From Bilophila sp964538355 (GTDB lineage Bacteria; Desulfobacterota; Desulfovibrionia; Desulfovibrionales; Desulfovibrionaceae), in contig CAZIFC010000028.1 of the NCBI GenBank assembly GCA_964538355.1, positions 1-30,129 on the forward strand: a stretch of 30,129 nt of DNA, read 5' to 3'. Within the stretch, counting starts at the first letter, position 1, and each line of letters opens with the position of its first letter. Below are positions 21,845-30,129 of the stretch, piece by piece. The notes beneath the pieces are model-generated. The model saw only the letters and a list, made by a program, of their open reading frames with translations. It had not been told where the DNA came from and made no database searches. Made by a program: the position numbers and the translations under genes.

Positions 21845-22459
21845 CTACTCGCCCCACCCCACGCTCTGGGTGATCAAAATCCTTTTCTCGGGTGGAAGGG
21901 AGAGGGCTTTCGCCAGCCCTTCGGCGTTATAGGAAGCCCGGACCACGTTGTGCAGCCCTACCGACGCACAAAACAGCCCCACATTCTGGTAGGCGGAACC
22001 GGCGTGCATGGCGGCGTACAGCTCCTTGCCGTTCTTCCGGGTATCGGTGACGTACACAAGCCCTACCGGGGCTTCGCGCACAAAGCCCGTCCCATTCAGC
22101 AGCGGGCGCAAATCGCGGGACGCAACAAGCTCCAGCGTGTGGGCCGGGGCGTTGTACAGCCACGCTCCGGTGCTGCGGAGCACATAGATTTCAAGATCCT
22201 GCCTGTTCTGTGCCGTGGGAATCGTCCGCTTTCCGCCGGGGCGGTTCACCCCGCAGGCCGCCCAGAGCATGTCTCCCAGCAGCTTGTCCGAAAGCGGCCT
22301 CGCCGCGAACACCCGGCTGCTTTTCCGTTCGGCAAGGGACTGCATAAGGGGCCTGCCTCCCTTGGTGTCTGGCTCGGGAAGTTTGAGCTTCTCTGCGTGC
22401 GCCGCACCCGAAAGCAAGAGAAAACAGGCGAATAGCGCGGAAAGAAACCGTTTCGTCAT
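21845..22459 (-). CDS. Secreted nitroreductase-family (SagB-like) protein
   Basis: A 204-residue protein with a clear signal peptide (MTKRFLSALFACFLLLSGAAHA) and a short nitroreductase-like FMN fold: SLAERKSSRVFAARPLSDKLLGDMLWAA near the N-terminus, AGSAYQNVGLFCASVGLHNV in the middle and LITQSVGW at the end. SagB/nitroreductase proteins use flavin for redox chemistry, but export with a cofactor is less common. AAGGAG lies before ATG 22459, so the longer frame from 22516 is rejected. It is divergent from the acid phosphatase gene. Confidence 0.85.
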   Translation of the reverse strand: MTKRFLSALFACFLLLSGAAHAEKLKLPEPDTKGGRPLMQSLAERKSSRVFAARPLSDKLLGDMLWAACGVNRPGGKRTIPTAQNRQDLEIYVLRSTGAWLYNAPAHTLELVASRDLRPLLNGTGFVREAPVGLVYVTDTRKNGKELYAAMHAGSAYQNVGLFCASVGLHNVVRASYNAEGLAKALSLPPEKRILITQSVGWGE

Positions 22460-22576
22460 CTGGAAGCTCCTTAGGGCGGTCACTTCATGCGGAAAAAGGA
22501 GAACATCTAAGAACAATCATGGGCTAGCTACACCCGTCATATCCGCGTAGGTTGTTTTCCAAAAAGGAGGATAACC

Positions 22577-23845
22577 ATGAAATGGGGCCTGTCCATATTG
22601 GCGATGTGCGCGCTGCTCGCCGCGCCTGACTGCATGGCTGCCGCACCCGCGCAGACGGAAGGCAAGCTGCTCAAAGTGGTGGTCTTGTCTCGGCATGGCG
22701 TGCGCTCGCCTACCCAGTCTTCGGAAACCCTTGACAACTGGAGCCGGAAGGGGTGGCCTGAATGGCCGGTTGCCTCCGGAGAGCTGACGCCGCGCGGCGG
22801 CGAGCTTGTCACGGCCCTCTGGAAGCAGGAGGCCGCCTTCCTGCACAACGCGGGACTCCTCCCCGCAGGCAAGTGCCCCGACCCCGGAAGCATAGCCGTC
22901 CGCGCCGACAACGAGCAGCGCACCACAGCCACGGCCAATGCCGTGCTGGAAGCCCTTGCTCCGGGCTGCGGGTTTCAGCCCATCGTGGAGGCGGCAGGCA
23001 AGCCGGACCCGCTTTTCCACCCGGTCGAGGCCGGCTATTGCGCCCTTGATCCCGGCGTCATCGGACGCGAACTTTCGGGAAATGGCCTCGCCGCGCTCGA
23101 AAAGGCCCTGTCCGCGCCGATTGACGATCTGGCGCAGATCCTCGGCCCCGCAGCTCCCGACTACTGCCGCAAGTACGGGCTTCCTGAAAACTGCACAACG
23201 GCGGATGTCCCCTCCCGGCTGGTTTTCTCCAAGGACAACCACACCGTCGGGATAGACGGCAAACTCGGAACCGCCTCCAGCGCAGCCGAAATCATGCTGC
23301 TCGAATACGGGCAGTGGGATCGCCCGGCTGGATGGGGAACCGTGGACAAGGCGCGGCTGGAAAAGCTGCTTCCCGTGCACGCCCGCGTCTTTGACGCCGT
23401 GAACCGCACCCCTTCCGTAGCCGCAGCCCGTGGCAGCGAGCTGTTGCTGGACATGGCGAACGCGCTCACCGGACGCTATGCCGATCCTGCGGTCAACAAG
23501 GCAAAGGTCATCGTCTTCGTCGGACACGACACCAATATAGCCACCGTCGGCGGACTGCTCGGCCTGCATTGGCAGCTTCCGGGCTACGCGCCCGACGAAA
23601 TCCCCCCGGCAAGCGCGCTGGTGCTTTCGCTCTGGCTGGACAAGGGCGAATACCGCCTGCGGGCGCACATGCTCGGGCAGTCGCTCGACACCCTGCACGA
23701 TCCCGCCATGAAGGGCGAGATGCTGCGCCAGGAAATCCAGGTTCCCTGGTGCGGGCCCTACCAGTACGGGGAACCCTGCACGCTCACCGAATTTGAATTG
23801 CGGGTCCGTGACGCCATCCGCCCGGAATGCGTGCGGGAACGCTGA
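22577..23845 (+). CDS. Periplasmic histidine acid phosphatase (AppA/phytase-like)
   Basis: A 422-residue histidine-phosphatase branch 2 enzyme, exported by a signal peptide (about 1-22). The catalytic RHGVRSPT motif (39-46, nucleophile H40) and the proton-donor HD pair (H317-D318 in FVGHDTNIATVGG) are intact. The family releases phosphate from phytate, glucose-1-phosphate or other monoesters in the periplasm. Several cysteines could form disulfides. AAGGAGG precedes the ATG at a good distance. It is probably a single-gene unit ending in the terminator at 23903. Confidence 0.92.
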   Translation: MKWGLSILAMCALLAAPDCMAAAPAQTEGKLLKVVVLSRHGVRSPTQSSETLDNWSRKGWPEWPVASGELTPRGGELVTALWKQEAAFLHNAGLLPAGKCPDPGSIAVRADNEQRTTATANAVLEALAPGCGFQPIVEAAGKPDPLFHPVEAGYCALDPGVIGRELSGNGLAALEKALSAPIDDLAQILGPAAPDYCRKYGLPENCTTADVPSRLVFSKDNHTVGIDGKLGTASSAAEIMLLEYGQWDRPAGWGTVDKARLEKLLPVHARVFDAVNRTPSVAAARGSELLLDMANALTGRYADPAVNKAKVIVFVGHDTNIATVGGLLGLHWQLPGYAPDEIPPASALVLSLWLDKGEYRLRAHMLGQSLDTLHDPAMKGEMLRQEIQVPWCGPYQYGEPCTLTEFELRVRDAIRPECVRER

Positions 23846-23902
23846 ACCCGAACAGGCTCCGTCCATGCCGCCTCACGACGGCATGGGCAAGCCCGGCACC
23901 AC

Positions 23903-23949
23903 ACCCACAAAAAGAGGCAGGCCGCCGAGGTCTGCCTCTTTTTGTGGGT
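23903..23949. terminator. Bidirectional terminator with 18-bp stem
   Basis: ACCCACAAAAAGAGGCAG (23903-23920) pairs perfectly with CTGCCTCTTTTTGTGGGT (23932-23949) around an 11-nt loop. The U/A runs lie within the stem. It separates the convergent phosphatase and small secreted protein genes. Confidence 0.9.
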
Positions 23950-23992
23950 TCAGAAGGCGGAGAGCCTTCTTTCGGGCATCGTTGCCGAACGG

Positions 23993-24346
23993 TTAGCGGA
24001 TGTTGTACTGGCCGTCGGGAAGCAGAGTAACCTGCCCGGCCTTGTTCAGCGGAACGCCGATCCAGGTGGTGGTTTCACCGGCCTTGTTGGTAACCCTGAT
24101 ATCCCACGCTTCGGCCTTCGCCGTGCGGCTGGCCTCGATCTCCACCTTGTCTCCATTGGGGAGCGTGCCTTCCTTCAGCACGTTTTCTTCCCAGTCGTTG
24201 GCATTGGTGGGAGACAGCGACAGCGTATAGATGTCATACTGCGCGCCGTTGAAGATATTGATCTTCTTTCCGGCGAGGGCCTGTCCGGCCATAACGAGCG
24301 AGGCGACGAGTGCAAGGGCGACGACAAGACGTTTCATGGCTTTCAT
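23993..24346 (-). CDS. Small secreted protein, 117 residues
   Basis: The signal peptide MKAMKRLVVALALVASLVMAGQALA is followed by about 90 residues predicted as beta-strands (KINIFNGAQYDIYTLSLSP, then GDKVEIEASRTAKAEAWDIRV). I do not recognise the family. The mature part looks like a small beta-sandwich with no cysteine. GGAGGAAAGAGG before ATG 24346 fixes the start; ATG 24337 is an alternative. It is a likely periplasmic or surface protein. Confidence 0.8.
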   Translation of the reverse strand: MKAMKRLVVALALVASLVMAGQALAGKKINIFNGAQYDIYTLSLSPTNANDWEENVLKEGTLPNGDKVEIEASRTAKAEAWDIRVTNKAGETTTWIGVPLNKAGQVTLLPDGQYNIR

Positions 24347-24469
24347 CCTCTTTCCTCCGGAATGTTGCGGGAGAACGGCTCCCAAAGGATCGCAATCCCG
24401 GACTTGTCACGATCCCGGACGCCAAGGGCGTCCTCTGCTTTCAGGGTATCGTGAGAGGCGAATGATGCC

Positions 24470-24491
24470 ATGATAATCAGCTAGTTATCAT
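24470..24491. promoter_or_regulatory. Dyad ATGATAA-N8-TTATCAT
   Basis: A perfect 7-bp inverted repeat in an AT-rich island (TATATGATAAC on the minus strand) between nth and the small secreted protein gene. Its position and base composition suit a promoter/operator region for the secreted protein gene. The binding factor is unknown. Confidence 0.4.
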
Positions 24492-24498
24492 ATAAAAT

Positions 24499-25134
24499 CT
24501 ATTCCACGCCGATCCGCGGGCAGAAGGAGGCCATCTCGCACTCCGCGCACAAGGGCTTGCGGGCATCGCAGACGTGACGTCCGAACCAGACCATCCGGTG
24601 GTTGACGTTGCCCCACTCGGAACGGGGGAAGAGCCGCATCAGATCTTTTTCGATATCCACGGGGTCGGTATGGCGCGTAAGCCCGAGGCGGCCTGAAATA
24701 CGCTTGACGTGCGTATCCACGGCAAGCCCCTCGTTGATGCCGAAACCGCCCCACAGAACCACGTTGGCGGTTTTCCGGGCTACGCCGGGCAGCCGGATCA
24801 GGTCTTTCATGGCCCGGGGAGTTTCCCCGCCGTATTCGTCCACAACCAGCCGGGCGGCGGCAATAAGATGCTTCGCCTTGCTGTGGTAGAATCCCACGGA
24901 ACGGATGACCTCTTCCAGCTCAGGAATGCCGGCCTGCGCGAGGGACGCGGGATCGGGCCACCGCCGGAAAAGCTCGGGGGTAACCTGATTCACGCGCTTG
25001 TCGGTACACTGGGCGGCCAGCACCGTTGCAACCAGCAGCTGCCACGGATTCGCCGCTACAAGATGGGTTTCGAGATCGGGATACCGCCTGGCGAGACGTT
25101 CGAGCACCTTCGCCGCACGCTGCTTGTCTGTCAT
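24499..25134 (-). CDS. nth: Endonuclease III
   Basis: A 211-residue DNA glycosylase / AP lyase of base-excision repair acting on oxidised pyrimidines. The helix-hairpin-helix RLPGVARKTANVVL carries the catalytic K121, and D140 lies in AVDTHVKR. The C-terminal 4Fe-4S loop has C189, C196, C199 and C205, the exact Cys-X6-Cys-X2-Cys-X5-Cys pattern. Length and start match the family. Confidence 0.96.
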   Translation of the reverse strand: MTDKQRAAKVLERLARRYPDLETHLVAANPWQLLVATVLAAQCTDKRVNQVTPELFRRWPDPASLAQAGIPELEEVIRSVGFYHSKAKHLIAAARLVVDEYGGETPRAMKDLIRLPGVARKTANVVLWGGFGINEGLAVDTHVKRISGRLGLTRHTDPVDIEKDLMRLFPRSEWGNVNHRMVWFGRHVCDARKPLCAECEMASFCPRIGVE

Positions 25135-25290
25135 GGTCGAGTCCTTGTCGATACATCAGGATGCGAAGCCTGCCGGCACAATGCCGACAGCCGCGGGACA
25201 GACCATAAGACCGGAATCCCCGGATGCCAAGACGGGCCGGGAAACGAAGCCCCCGGAGGACGGTGGCGGCCCCGTTTCCCGTTCTCCTGC

Positions 25291-25551
25291 TTATATGAGA
25301 GTTTCGATTTCCCCGAATTCAGGGGATACGCAGACATCCCAGCCGGGAACCGGCTCTTGGGATTTGCTTTCGAAGCCTGCCGATTCCTGCACCGCGGGCT
25401 GGATCGGCTCGCAGATCTCGATGACGGTTTCCAGTTCATCGAATTCGGGAGAAGTATAGGTCACGGTATCAAGATAACACTGCATACCGTGGGAATGGGT
25501 GACGTTTGGAGAAATGCCTGACGCGTGAACGGTGTTGCCATTGGTGGACAT
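25291..25551 (-). CDS. 86-residue protein with duplicated SPEF-x-E motif
   Basis: A small acidic protein with no recognised domain. Two copies of one motif are visible: YTSPEFDELETVIEI at about 32-46 and CVSPEFGEIETLI at the very C-terminus (74-86). The gene has a strong GGAGGAG ribosome-binding site and TATAAT about 20 bp before it, so it is probably well expressed. Short length, a repeated aromatic-acidic motif and cysteines recall precursors of ribosomally made modified peptides, but no maturase, transporter or radical SAM/SPASM gene lies beside it. Confidence 0.7.
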   Translation of the reverse strand: MSTNGNTVHASGISPNVTHSHGMQCYLDTVTYTSPEFDELETVIEICEPIQPAVQESAGFESKSQEPVPGWDVCVSPEFGEIETLI

Positions 25552-25763
25552 GGTTCTCCTCCATCATAAAAAGATTATAATGAAATCCTTTGGTTATATA
25601 GACGTAACCTTCTCCGGGAAGCCCGTCAATCTGTTCTGTGCACTCAACCAGCAAAAAAGTCCGCCCGCTGCCGCCCCCGGAAGGCCGGGAAGCCCTTCCC
25701 GCATTGCCAGAACGACCTGAAACAGCTATCCTTTCTCCCCAACGCACAGCGGAAGGGGGAAAC

Positions 25764-26084
25764 ATGCCGCTTTTCGTCTACATGACGGCGGCCTCCGAGA
25801 GTGAAGCGGAGCGCATCGCCGAGGATCTGGTCACAAACAGGCTGGCGGCCTGCGTCAACATCATGGCACCGATCCGTTCGGTGTACGCATGGAAGGGCGA
25901 AATCTGCCGTTCCGGGGAAATCCCCTTCATTGCCAAGACCGACGACGATCGGTTCGACGCGCTGGCCGAGCGAGTGCGCCTTCTGCACAGTTACGAAACG
26001 CCGTGCATCGTAGCCCTGCCCATAACGCGGGGAGACGCGGATTTTCTCACCTGGATCACCGAAACAACCCACCCGGAGGAATAA
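25764..26084 (+). CDS. cutA: Divalent-cation tolerance protein CutA
   Basis: A 106-residue CutA1-family protein, a PII-like trimer linked to copper and divalent-cation tolerance. Family blocks are visible: AERIAEDLVTNRLAACVNI, SVYAWKGEI, IAKTDDDRFDALAERV and YETPCIVALPI, with the final FLTWI. GGAAGGGGG precedes ATG 25764; the frame is open further upstream, but that part is low complexity. Its stop shares one base with the start of the kinase gene (TAATG), so the two genes are coupled. Confidence 0.93.
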   Translation: MPLFVYMTAASESEAERIAEDLVTNRLAACVNIMAPIRSVYAWKGEICRSGEIPFIAKTDDDRFDALAERVRLLHSYETPCIVALPITRGDADFLTWITETTHPEE

Positions 26085-27028
26085 TGTCCATCTATGTCGC
26101 CGGTTCGCTGGCCTTTGACCGCATCATGTCCTTTAACGGCGCGTTTGCCGACCACATCCTCGCCGACAAGCTCCACATCCTGAACGTGAGCTTCCTCATC
26201 GACGGCCTTGTGGAAAAACGTGGCGGCTGCGCCGGGAACATCGCCTATACGCTGGCCCTCATGGACGAAAAGCCCCTCATTCTCGCCACGGCGGGCAAGA
26301 ACTTCGGCGACTACGGGCAGTTCCTCGAAAAGCAGGGGCTTTCCCTTGAGGGCGTCCGGGTCATGCACGACGAATTCACCGCCAGCTGTACGTTGATTAC
26401 CGACAAAAACAACAACCAGATCAACGGATTCCATCCGGCAGCAATGGCCTTTCCCTGCGAATACGGCTTTCCGCATCCCAACGCCGCCACCGACTGGGGC
26501 ATCGTCTCCCCCGGCAACCTCGACGACATGAAGGCCCTTCCCCGGCTGTTCCGGGAAAAGGGCATCCGGTACATCTACGATCCCGGACAGCAGATCCCTG
26601 CCCTGTCCGCCGACGACATGCTGGACGCCATCACCGGCTCCGCCCTGCTCGTCACCAACGACTACGAACTGGAAATGATCAGCAAGACCACCGGGCGCAC
26701 CAGAGCAGAACTCCGCGCCCTGACCGGCGGCATCATCACCACGCTCGGGGAAAAAGGCTCGATCATCGACAACGGCGAGCTGGGAACCGTGGGCGTCGCA
26801 CAGCCCGAAACCGTAGCCGACCCCACCGGCGCGGGCGACTCGTTCCGCTCCGGCCTGCTCAAGGGGCTGGTCACCGGACTCGATATCCCCGCCGCGGCCC
26901 GCCTCGGGGCAACCTGCGCCAGCTACTGCATCGAGCATCAGGGCACGCAGGAACACGCCTTTACCTATGCTGATTTCGCCGCCCGCCACCGTGCCGCGTT
27001 CCACGAGGAACCCGGCGTGCGGTGGTAG
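26084..27028 (+). CDS. PfkB-family carbohydrate (adenosine/ribokinase-like) kinase
   Basis: A 314-residue sugar or nucleoside kinase. The N-terminus IYVAGSLAFDRIMSF, the substrate-site GGCAGNIAYTLA (47-58), TNDYELEMI and the anion-hole DPTGAGDSFRSGL with catalytic D252 define the PfkB family. The overall layout is closest to the adenosine-kinase-like members, but the substrate is not decided by sequence alone. GGAGGA precedes the ATG within the end of cutA. A 1-bp overlap with cutA indicates one operon. Confidence 0.9.
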   Translation: MSIYVAGSLAFDRIMSFNGAFADHILADKLHILNVSFLIDGLVEKRGGCAGNIAYTLALMDEKPLILATAGKNFGDYGQFLEKQGLSLEGVRVMHDEFTASCTLITDKNNNQINGFHPAAMAFPCEYGFPHPNAATDWGIVSPGNLDDMKALPRLFREKGIRYIYDPGQQIPALSADDMLDAITGSALLVTNDYELEMISKTTGRTRAELRALTGGIITTLGEKGSIIDNGELGTVGVAQPETVADPTGAGDSFRSGLLKGLVTGLDIPAAARLGATCASYCIEHQGTQEHAFTYADFAARHRAAFHEEPGVRW

Positions 27029-27106
27029 CGGCAAGCCCACGCCCTGCGGCGGTCCGGGATGGAATGTCCCGGAACCGCCGGTACACTCCCCAACTGAGGG
27101 ACAACC

Positions 27107-27856
27107 ATGTTCAAGATACTCATCCCCATTCTGGTCGTCGCACTGGCGGCCATCATCGGCATGAACGCCAACAAGGGTCTCATCCGCGGCGTCGCCGACA
27201 ACATGCTGGTTTCGCCCGCGCACCCCGCCGTAGCGGTCAGGCCCGCGCCCTCCTTCCACCTGCTGGACGCCCGCCGGGCCGACATCTCCCCCACCGTCCA
27301 AAACAGCATGCTTCCGGCAACCTCGGTACAGGTTGTCTATGCCCTGTACGACAACGAGAAGGCTTCCTCCCGGCTGGCTTCCCTGCTTGCCGTCTCCCAA
27401 AAGGGCGAAACGTGGCCCGTCGAACCGGAGACGGGGTTCTCCCCCCTGCGGCACAACAAGCGTGAAATAGACGGATTTTCCGGCTTTCTGGATACCTATG
27501 TCCTCAACCCCACCGATGATCCGTGGAATTTCGAAGACGCCCCGCAATGGGAACAGGGCAGCCTCGTCTGCCGCTTCACCACCCTGCTCTGGTTCTACAA
27601 GGGCAAGCTGATCGTCGAATACCGCGAACCGCTCCCCGTGTCCGACGGGATTCCCCTTGCCGACAACATCCCGCTGCTGGCGGCCTTTGAAGGCCGCGCG
27701 CTGGAGGCGTTCCAGCTCCTGAACGGCGATGTCAAAAACGGCGGCGTGGAACTCCCCCGCCCCAAGGAAAAGCTCCCCTACCCGCCCGCCGAACTCAACC
27801 GCACGGCCCTGACGGGCTTTGTAGGCACGCTCTGGGAAACCAGAAACGGCTCGTGA
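27107..27856 (+). CDS. Membrane-anchored protein of unknown function
   Basis: A 249-residue protein with one N-terminal hydrophobic helix (KILIPILVVALAAIIGMN) acting as uncleaved anchor or signal. The remainder is probably periplasmic (ISPTVQNSMLPATSVQVVYALYD, FSGFLDTYVLNPTDDPWNF, LWFYKGKLIVEYREPLP). I do not recognise the family. TGAGGGACAACC provides a ribosome-binding site. It lies 78 bp after the kinase gene on the same strand and ends at a strong terminator. Confidence 0.8.
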   Translation: MFKILIPILVVALAAIIGMNANKGLIRGVADNMLVSPAHPAVAVRPAPSFHLLDARRADISPTVQNSMLPATSVQVVYALYDNEKASSRLASLLAVSQKGETWPVEPETGFSPLRHNKREIDGFSGFLDTYVLNPTDDPWNFEDAPQWEQGSLVCRFTTLLWFYKGKLIVEYREPLPVSDGIPLADNIPLLAAFEGRALEAFQLLNGDVKNGGVELPRPKEKLPYPPAELNRTALTGFVGTLWETRNGS

Positions 27857-27876
27857 CGCCGTATCCGCGCCATGCA

Positions 27877-27910
27877 AGAAGGCCCCCGGCATATCCGCCG
27901 GGGGCCTTCT
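27877..27910. terminator. Bidirectional terminator with 14-bp stem
   Basis: AGAAGGCCCCCGGC (27877-27890) pairs with GCCGGGGGCCTTCT (27897-27910) around ATATCC, followed by TCCTTTT. It separates two convergent genes. Confidence 0.9.
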
Positions 27911-27932
27911 TCCTTTTGTATGCCGAGAGCCG

Positions 27933-29840
27933 CTACAGGCCGAGACGGGCCTTCCAGCGCGGCAGTTCCGGGTCCAGCGCAAGATAGTCCGGCGGCAAAT
28001 CAGGAGCCGTAGGCGCAGCCAGCGCAGCCCGCACGTCGTCCACGCTGCGGACATTCGCCACGCCGGGCAGCCCCTGAAGCGGGCACAGATCCACATCGTC
28101 CTCGGCGGCCTGCACCAGCACGGGCAGCCTGCGGTACGCGGCCTCCAGCGCAACGGTGGTGGAGTTCGACGCCCAGACCACGGTTCCCGGCGTCAGGAAA
28201 TGGCCGATAGGCCCTTCCCCCACGCTCGGCGGTTCATCGGAGCCGTACAGCTTCTTGAGCCGCTCCACCACCGGAAGGTAGGGATGGGGCTTCACGATTA
28301 CCTCCCAGCCATCCAGCACGCCGGCCCTGGCGGAAGCCGCCAACGTGGCAAGGTGTGCGTCCGTCTCGTCGGCAAAGAAGCTTGTCACGACCAGAAGCCG
28401 GGTCGGTTTGGCAGCCGTTTCCGAGGGTTCCCCAGCAGGGCCGGACGCAAGATACTGATAGCGGAGGGCCTCCACCAGTGCCGTGCGCTCTTCGGGCATG
28501 TGCCCGGCAAGCAGGGCCTCCTGCGCTCCGGTTCCGTTGCACAGCCACAGCTCGGGCATGGCCCGGCGGCAGGCTGGATCATTGATCATCCGGGGATCGT
28601 CAAAATAGCGGAAGTCCGTAGGCCGCACGGTGGAGTGCTGTGCGCCGTACACAGGCCCGGCCTCGGCATCATGCATGGACTGGCACAGCATCCGTTCCCA
28701 CGGACAATTCTCCTGTGGAAAGGTCGTCCACGCCTGCGGCCCCGCCCATTCCGCATAGCGGCGGAAGGCTTCGCGCATGAGGCAACGTTCCAGCGCGCGC
28801 CAGCCACGGGTGGAATCCGCCCAGTTTTCTTTCAGAACAGGCCACAGATCCATCTGCGATCCGGGGAAGACGAACAGCTCGCGGGCCTTCGGCTCGATGC
28901 CGCGGCTGGAGAACAGCAGCTTTCCGAACCGGAGGAGGCTCTTCCAGATGTCTCCGTTCGTCAGAAATTCCTCAAGAAAATGGAAGGACGCGCCGTCCTC
29001 CCCGCTGGCGCGGAAACGGTCACGCAGCCGGATCGCCTCCGGGAACGAGCACTGGGGCGCGGGAAAATACAAAAACACCCAGTTCACGCGGTGCGGCCGC
29101 CCCTCGGCGGGCCTGAGCGCATCGTGGAGCTTTTCCCAGTAGCGCGAGCGGAACCGCCCGTTCTTGGCGGCGGGCATATCGATATTCGGGAAGTAGGTGA
29201 CGATGCTCCCCGGCTGGACGCCTTCGGGAAGGACGGGACGCACAAGCTCCGTACGGGGCAGGCGGCGGCGTACAATCCACAGCCACGCCGGAAAGCGCAC
29301 CAGAGCCTTGACCGGCGCGGGCAGCCGGTAATACAGCTCCCTGAGCCGAGCCTTCAGCCCCACCGGAGCCGCCGCGCCTTCCCCCGCAACATGGCGCACA
29401 GCGAAGCTGCGCCCCGAAGCCTTGCAGAAACGCGCAAGCACATCTTCCATCCACGGCTCCGCACCTTCGGGAGCGCACAGCTCCAGCCGGGTCACGCCGC
29501 GCTCTTCCATCAGCATCTCCAGCGCGCGGAGCTTCAGGGCCGGGAACAGGTTGTGCGTCACCTTGGGGTGCTTTTCCACCAGCGTGGAACACCACCACAT
29601 GGACAGGCTGTCCCCGGCGCGGAGGTGTTCTTCCAACAGTTTTCCGTTGATGCGGGCGCACCCGGTTTCATAGGTCCAGGCCGCCAGTTCGTCGCGGATA
29701 GGCAGCAGGCGGCTGTTCAGCTCCACCGGAATGGAAATCTGCCCGTCCGGGACACTGCCCTTGTCCCATACCGCAACCAGCGCATCCGGGTCCGCTCCCG
29801 CAGGAAGCCCCGTCTTGTTCAGCAGGATCAGTGTAGACAT
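27933..29840 (-). CDS. Surface carbohydrate biosynthesis protein (TIGR04326-like)
   Basis: A 635-residue cytoplasmic protein that resembles the surface-carbohydrate family TIGR04326. Recognisable stretches are QENCPWERMLCQSMHDA, YGAQHSTVRPTDFRYFDDP, VVTSFFADET, VIVKPHPYLPVVERLK, and ASNSTTVALEAAYRRLPVLV near the C-terminus. The last two resemble the nucleotide-sugar half of GT-B polymerases and capsule/CMP-sugar enzymes. I infer a glycosyltransferase-like role in surface polysaccharide or glycan assembly. AAGGA lies before ATG 29840. It is transcribed alone, with a possible terminator from the next gene just upstream. Confidence 0.75.
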   Translation of the reverse strand: MSTLILLNKTGLPAGADPDALVAVWDKGSVPDGQISIPVELNSRLLPIRDELAAWTYETGCARINGKLLEEHLRAGDSLSMWWCSTLVEKHPKVTHNLFPALKLRALEMLMEERGVTRLELCAPEGAEPWMEDVLARFCKASGRSFAVRHVAGEGAAAPVGLKARLRELYYRLPAPVKALVRFPAWLWIVRRRLPRTELVRPVLPEGVQPGSIVTYFPNIDMPAAKNGRFRSRYWEKLHDALRPAEGRPHRVNWVFLYFPAPQCSFPEAIRLRDRFRASGEDGASFHFLEEFLTNGDIWKSLLRFGKLLFSSRGIEPKARELFVFPGSQMDLWPVLKENWADSTRGWRALERCLMREAFRRYAEWAGPQAWTTFPQENCPWERMLCQSMHDAEAGPVYGAQHSTVRPTDFRYFDDPRMINDPACRRAMPELWLCNGTGAQEALLAGHMPEERTALVEALRYQYLASGPAGEPSETAAKPTRLLVVTSFFADETDAHLATLAASARAGVLDGWEVIVKPHPYLPVVERLKKLYGSDEPPSVGEGPIGHFLTPGTVVWASNSTTVALEAAYRRLPVLVQAAEDDVDLCPLQGLPGVANVRSVDDVRAALAAPTAPDLPPDYLALDPELPRWKARLGL

Positions 29841-29885
29841 AAAAGAATCCTTTTGCGAGGAATGCTCGTTCTGTTTGGAAAACGA

Positions 29886-29925
29886 AAAGCCCGGCGTGTA
29901 TTTTCATACAAACCGGGCCTTGTGT
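29886..29925. terminator. Hairpin upstream of the surface-carbohydrate gene
   Basis: AAGCCCGG pairs with CCGGGCCTT (one bulge), and an inner GTAT/ATAC pairs around TTTC. It lies between the 635-residue gene and a minus-strand gene that ends at 30092, and probably ends that gene's transcript. From about 29940 to 30091 the sequence is GC-rich and I see no gene. Confidence 0.6.
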
Positions 29926-30091
29926 CTACTGGAACAATCGGAAAGAAAACGCGGCAACCGCCCCCGCGTCACCCGGCGCAGCCCTCTGGAGAGCGGCACG
30001 CCGCCCCCCTGCAGAGCCTTTCCGGGCGACAGGACAGCCGGGAGGGAGCAGGGACAGCGCGGCCTTTACCGCGCCCCCGCCCGTTCCCCGG

Positions 30092-30129
30092 CTAGTCCGC
30101 GAAATGATCAAAGCCGCCGGAAAGGGGTA
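30092..30129 (-). CDS. C-terminal end of an unidentified gene (partial)
   Basis: On the minus strand the window edge opens with a frame reading PLSGGFDHFAD and a TAG stop at 30094-30092. It would fit a gene entering from the right and ending just before the hairpin at 29886. Only 11 residues are visible, so neither function nor reality of the gene can be settled here. Confidence 0.3.
   Translation of the reverse strand, partial: PLSGGFDHFAD

Noticed and set aside
25991..28153. A 720-residue minus-strand frame opposite the kinase gene and its neighbour
   Set aside because: It spans three real plus-strand features and a terminator, has no domain and shows typical shadow composition.

Overview
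The window joins a 9,753-bp integrated mobile element (about 69-9921) to a stretch of ordinary chromosome (about 9923-30129). The chromosome is GC-rich and Gram-negative. It carries lptF-lptG, a waaA-type Kdo transferase, a Ddl ligase, YgiQ, Nth, CutA and several cell-envelope genes. Gene content and style suggest the Desulfovibrionaceae (Desulfovibrio, Bilophila or Mailhella-like), but this is inference because no rRNA or taxonomic marker is present.

The element. A 101-bp direct repeat with 98 identities (69-169 and 9822-9922) contains the 3' half of a tRNA-Arg(CCG) gene plus that gene's terminator. The intact tRNA is kept on the right (9873-9949, minus strand) and a 3' fragment lies on the left. 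Just inside each end sit three GTGTTGGGAA boxes with an exact 12-bp period, probably arm-type integrase sites. From left to right the element carries a tyrosine integrase; a RelE-like toxin with an Xre-type antitoxin; two tiny hydrophobic peptides followed by strong hairpins; a structured RNA leader; two small genes; an operator- and iteron-rich AT region; an AlpA/excisionase-like HTH protein; a 903-residue TOPRIM primase / DUF927-type helicase; a second HTH_17 protein; and an AT-richer gene of unknown function. I see no capsid, terminase, conjugation, transposase or resistance gene. The layout resembles a P4-like phage satellite or integrative plasmid.

Two features support that reading. First, a 13-bp-stem hairpin ending in T7 (4189-4266) shows an apical loop complementary to a site upstream (4061-4071, 11 pairs) and to the ribosome-binding region of the next gene (4283-4290). 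This is the seqA/seqB/seqC geometry of the phage P4 CI immunity RNA. Second, a 17-bp motif related to TTCTCAACTTGAGTGAC forms two clusters, at 1851-1889 and at 4777-4927 around a palindrome, which recalls the ori/crr pair bound by P4 alpha protein. Large non-coding mosaic repeats with CATGTCGGG 9-mers fill three gaps of the element.

The chromosome. After the tRNA and its promoter come a UPF0173 metallo-hydrolase, a small gene, and lptF-lptG (lipopolysaccharide export), all on the plus strand. A minus-strand run follows: a MocA-like nucleotidyltransferase, an HD hydrolase, ddl and waaA, then separately ygiQ and a minimal MgtE-like transporter. A glycosyltransferase (plus), a secreted nitroreductase-like protein (minus), a periplasmic histidine acid phosphatase (plus), a small secreted protein (minus), nth (minus), a repeat-bearing 86-residue peptide (minus), cutA and a PfkB-family kinase (plus, overlapping), a membrane-anchored unknown (plus) and a 635-residue surface-carbohydrate protein (minus) complete it. 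Most gene ends are marked by clear intrinsic terminators.
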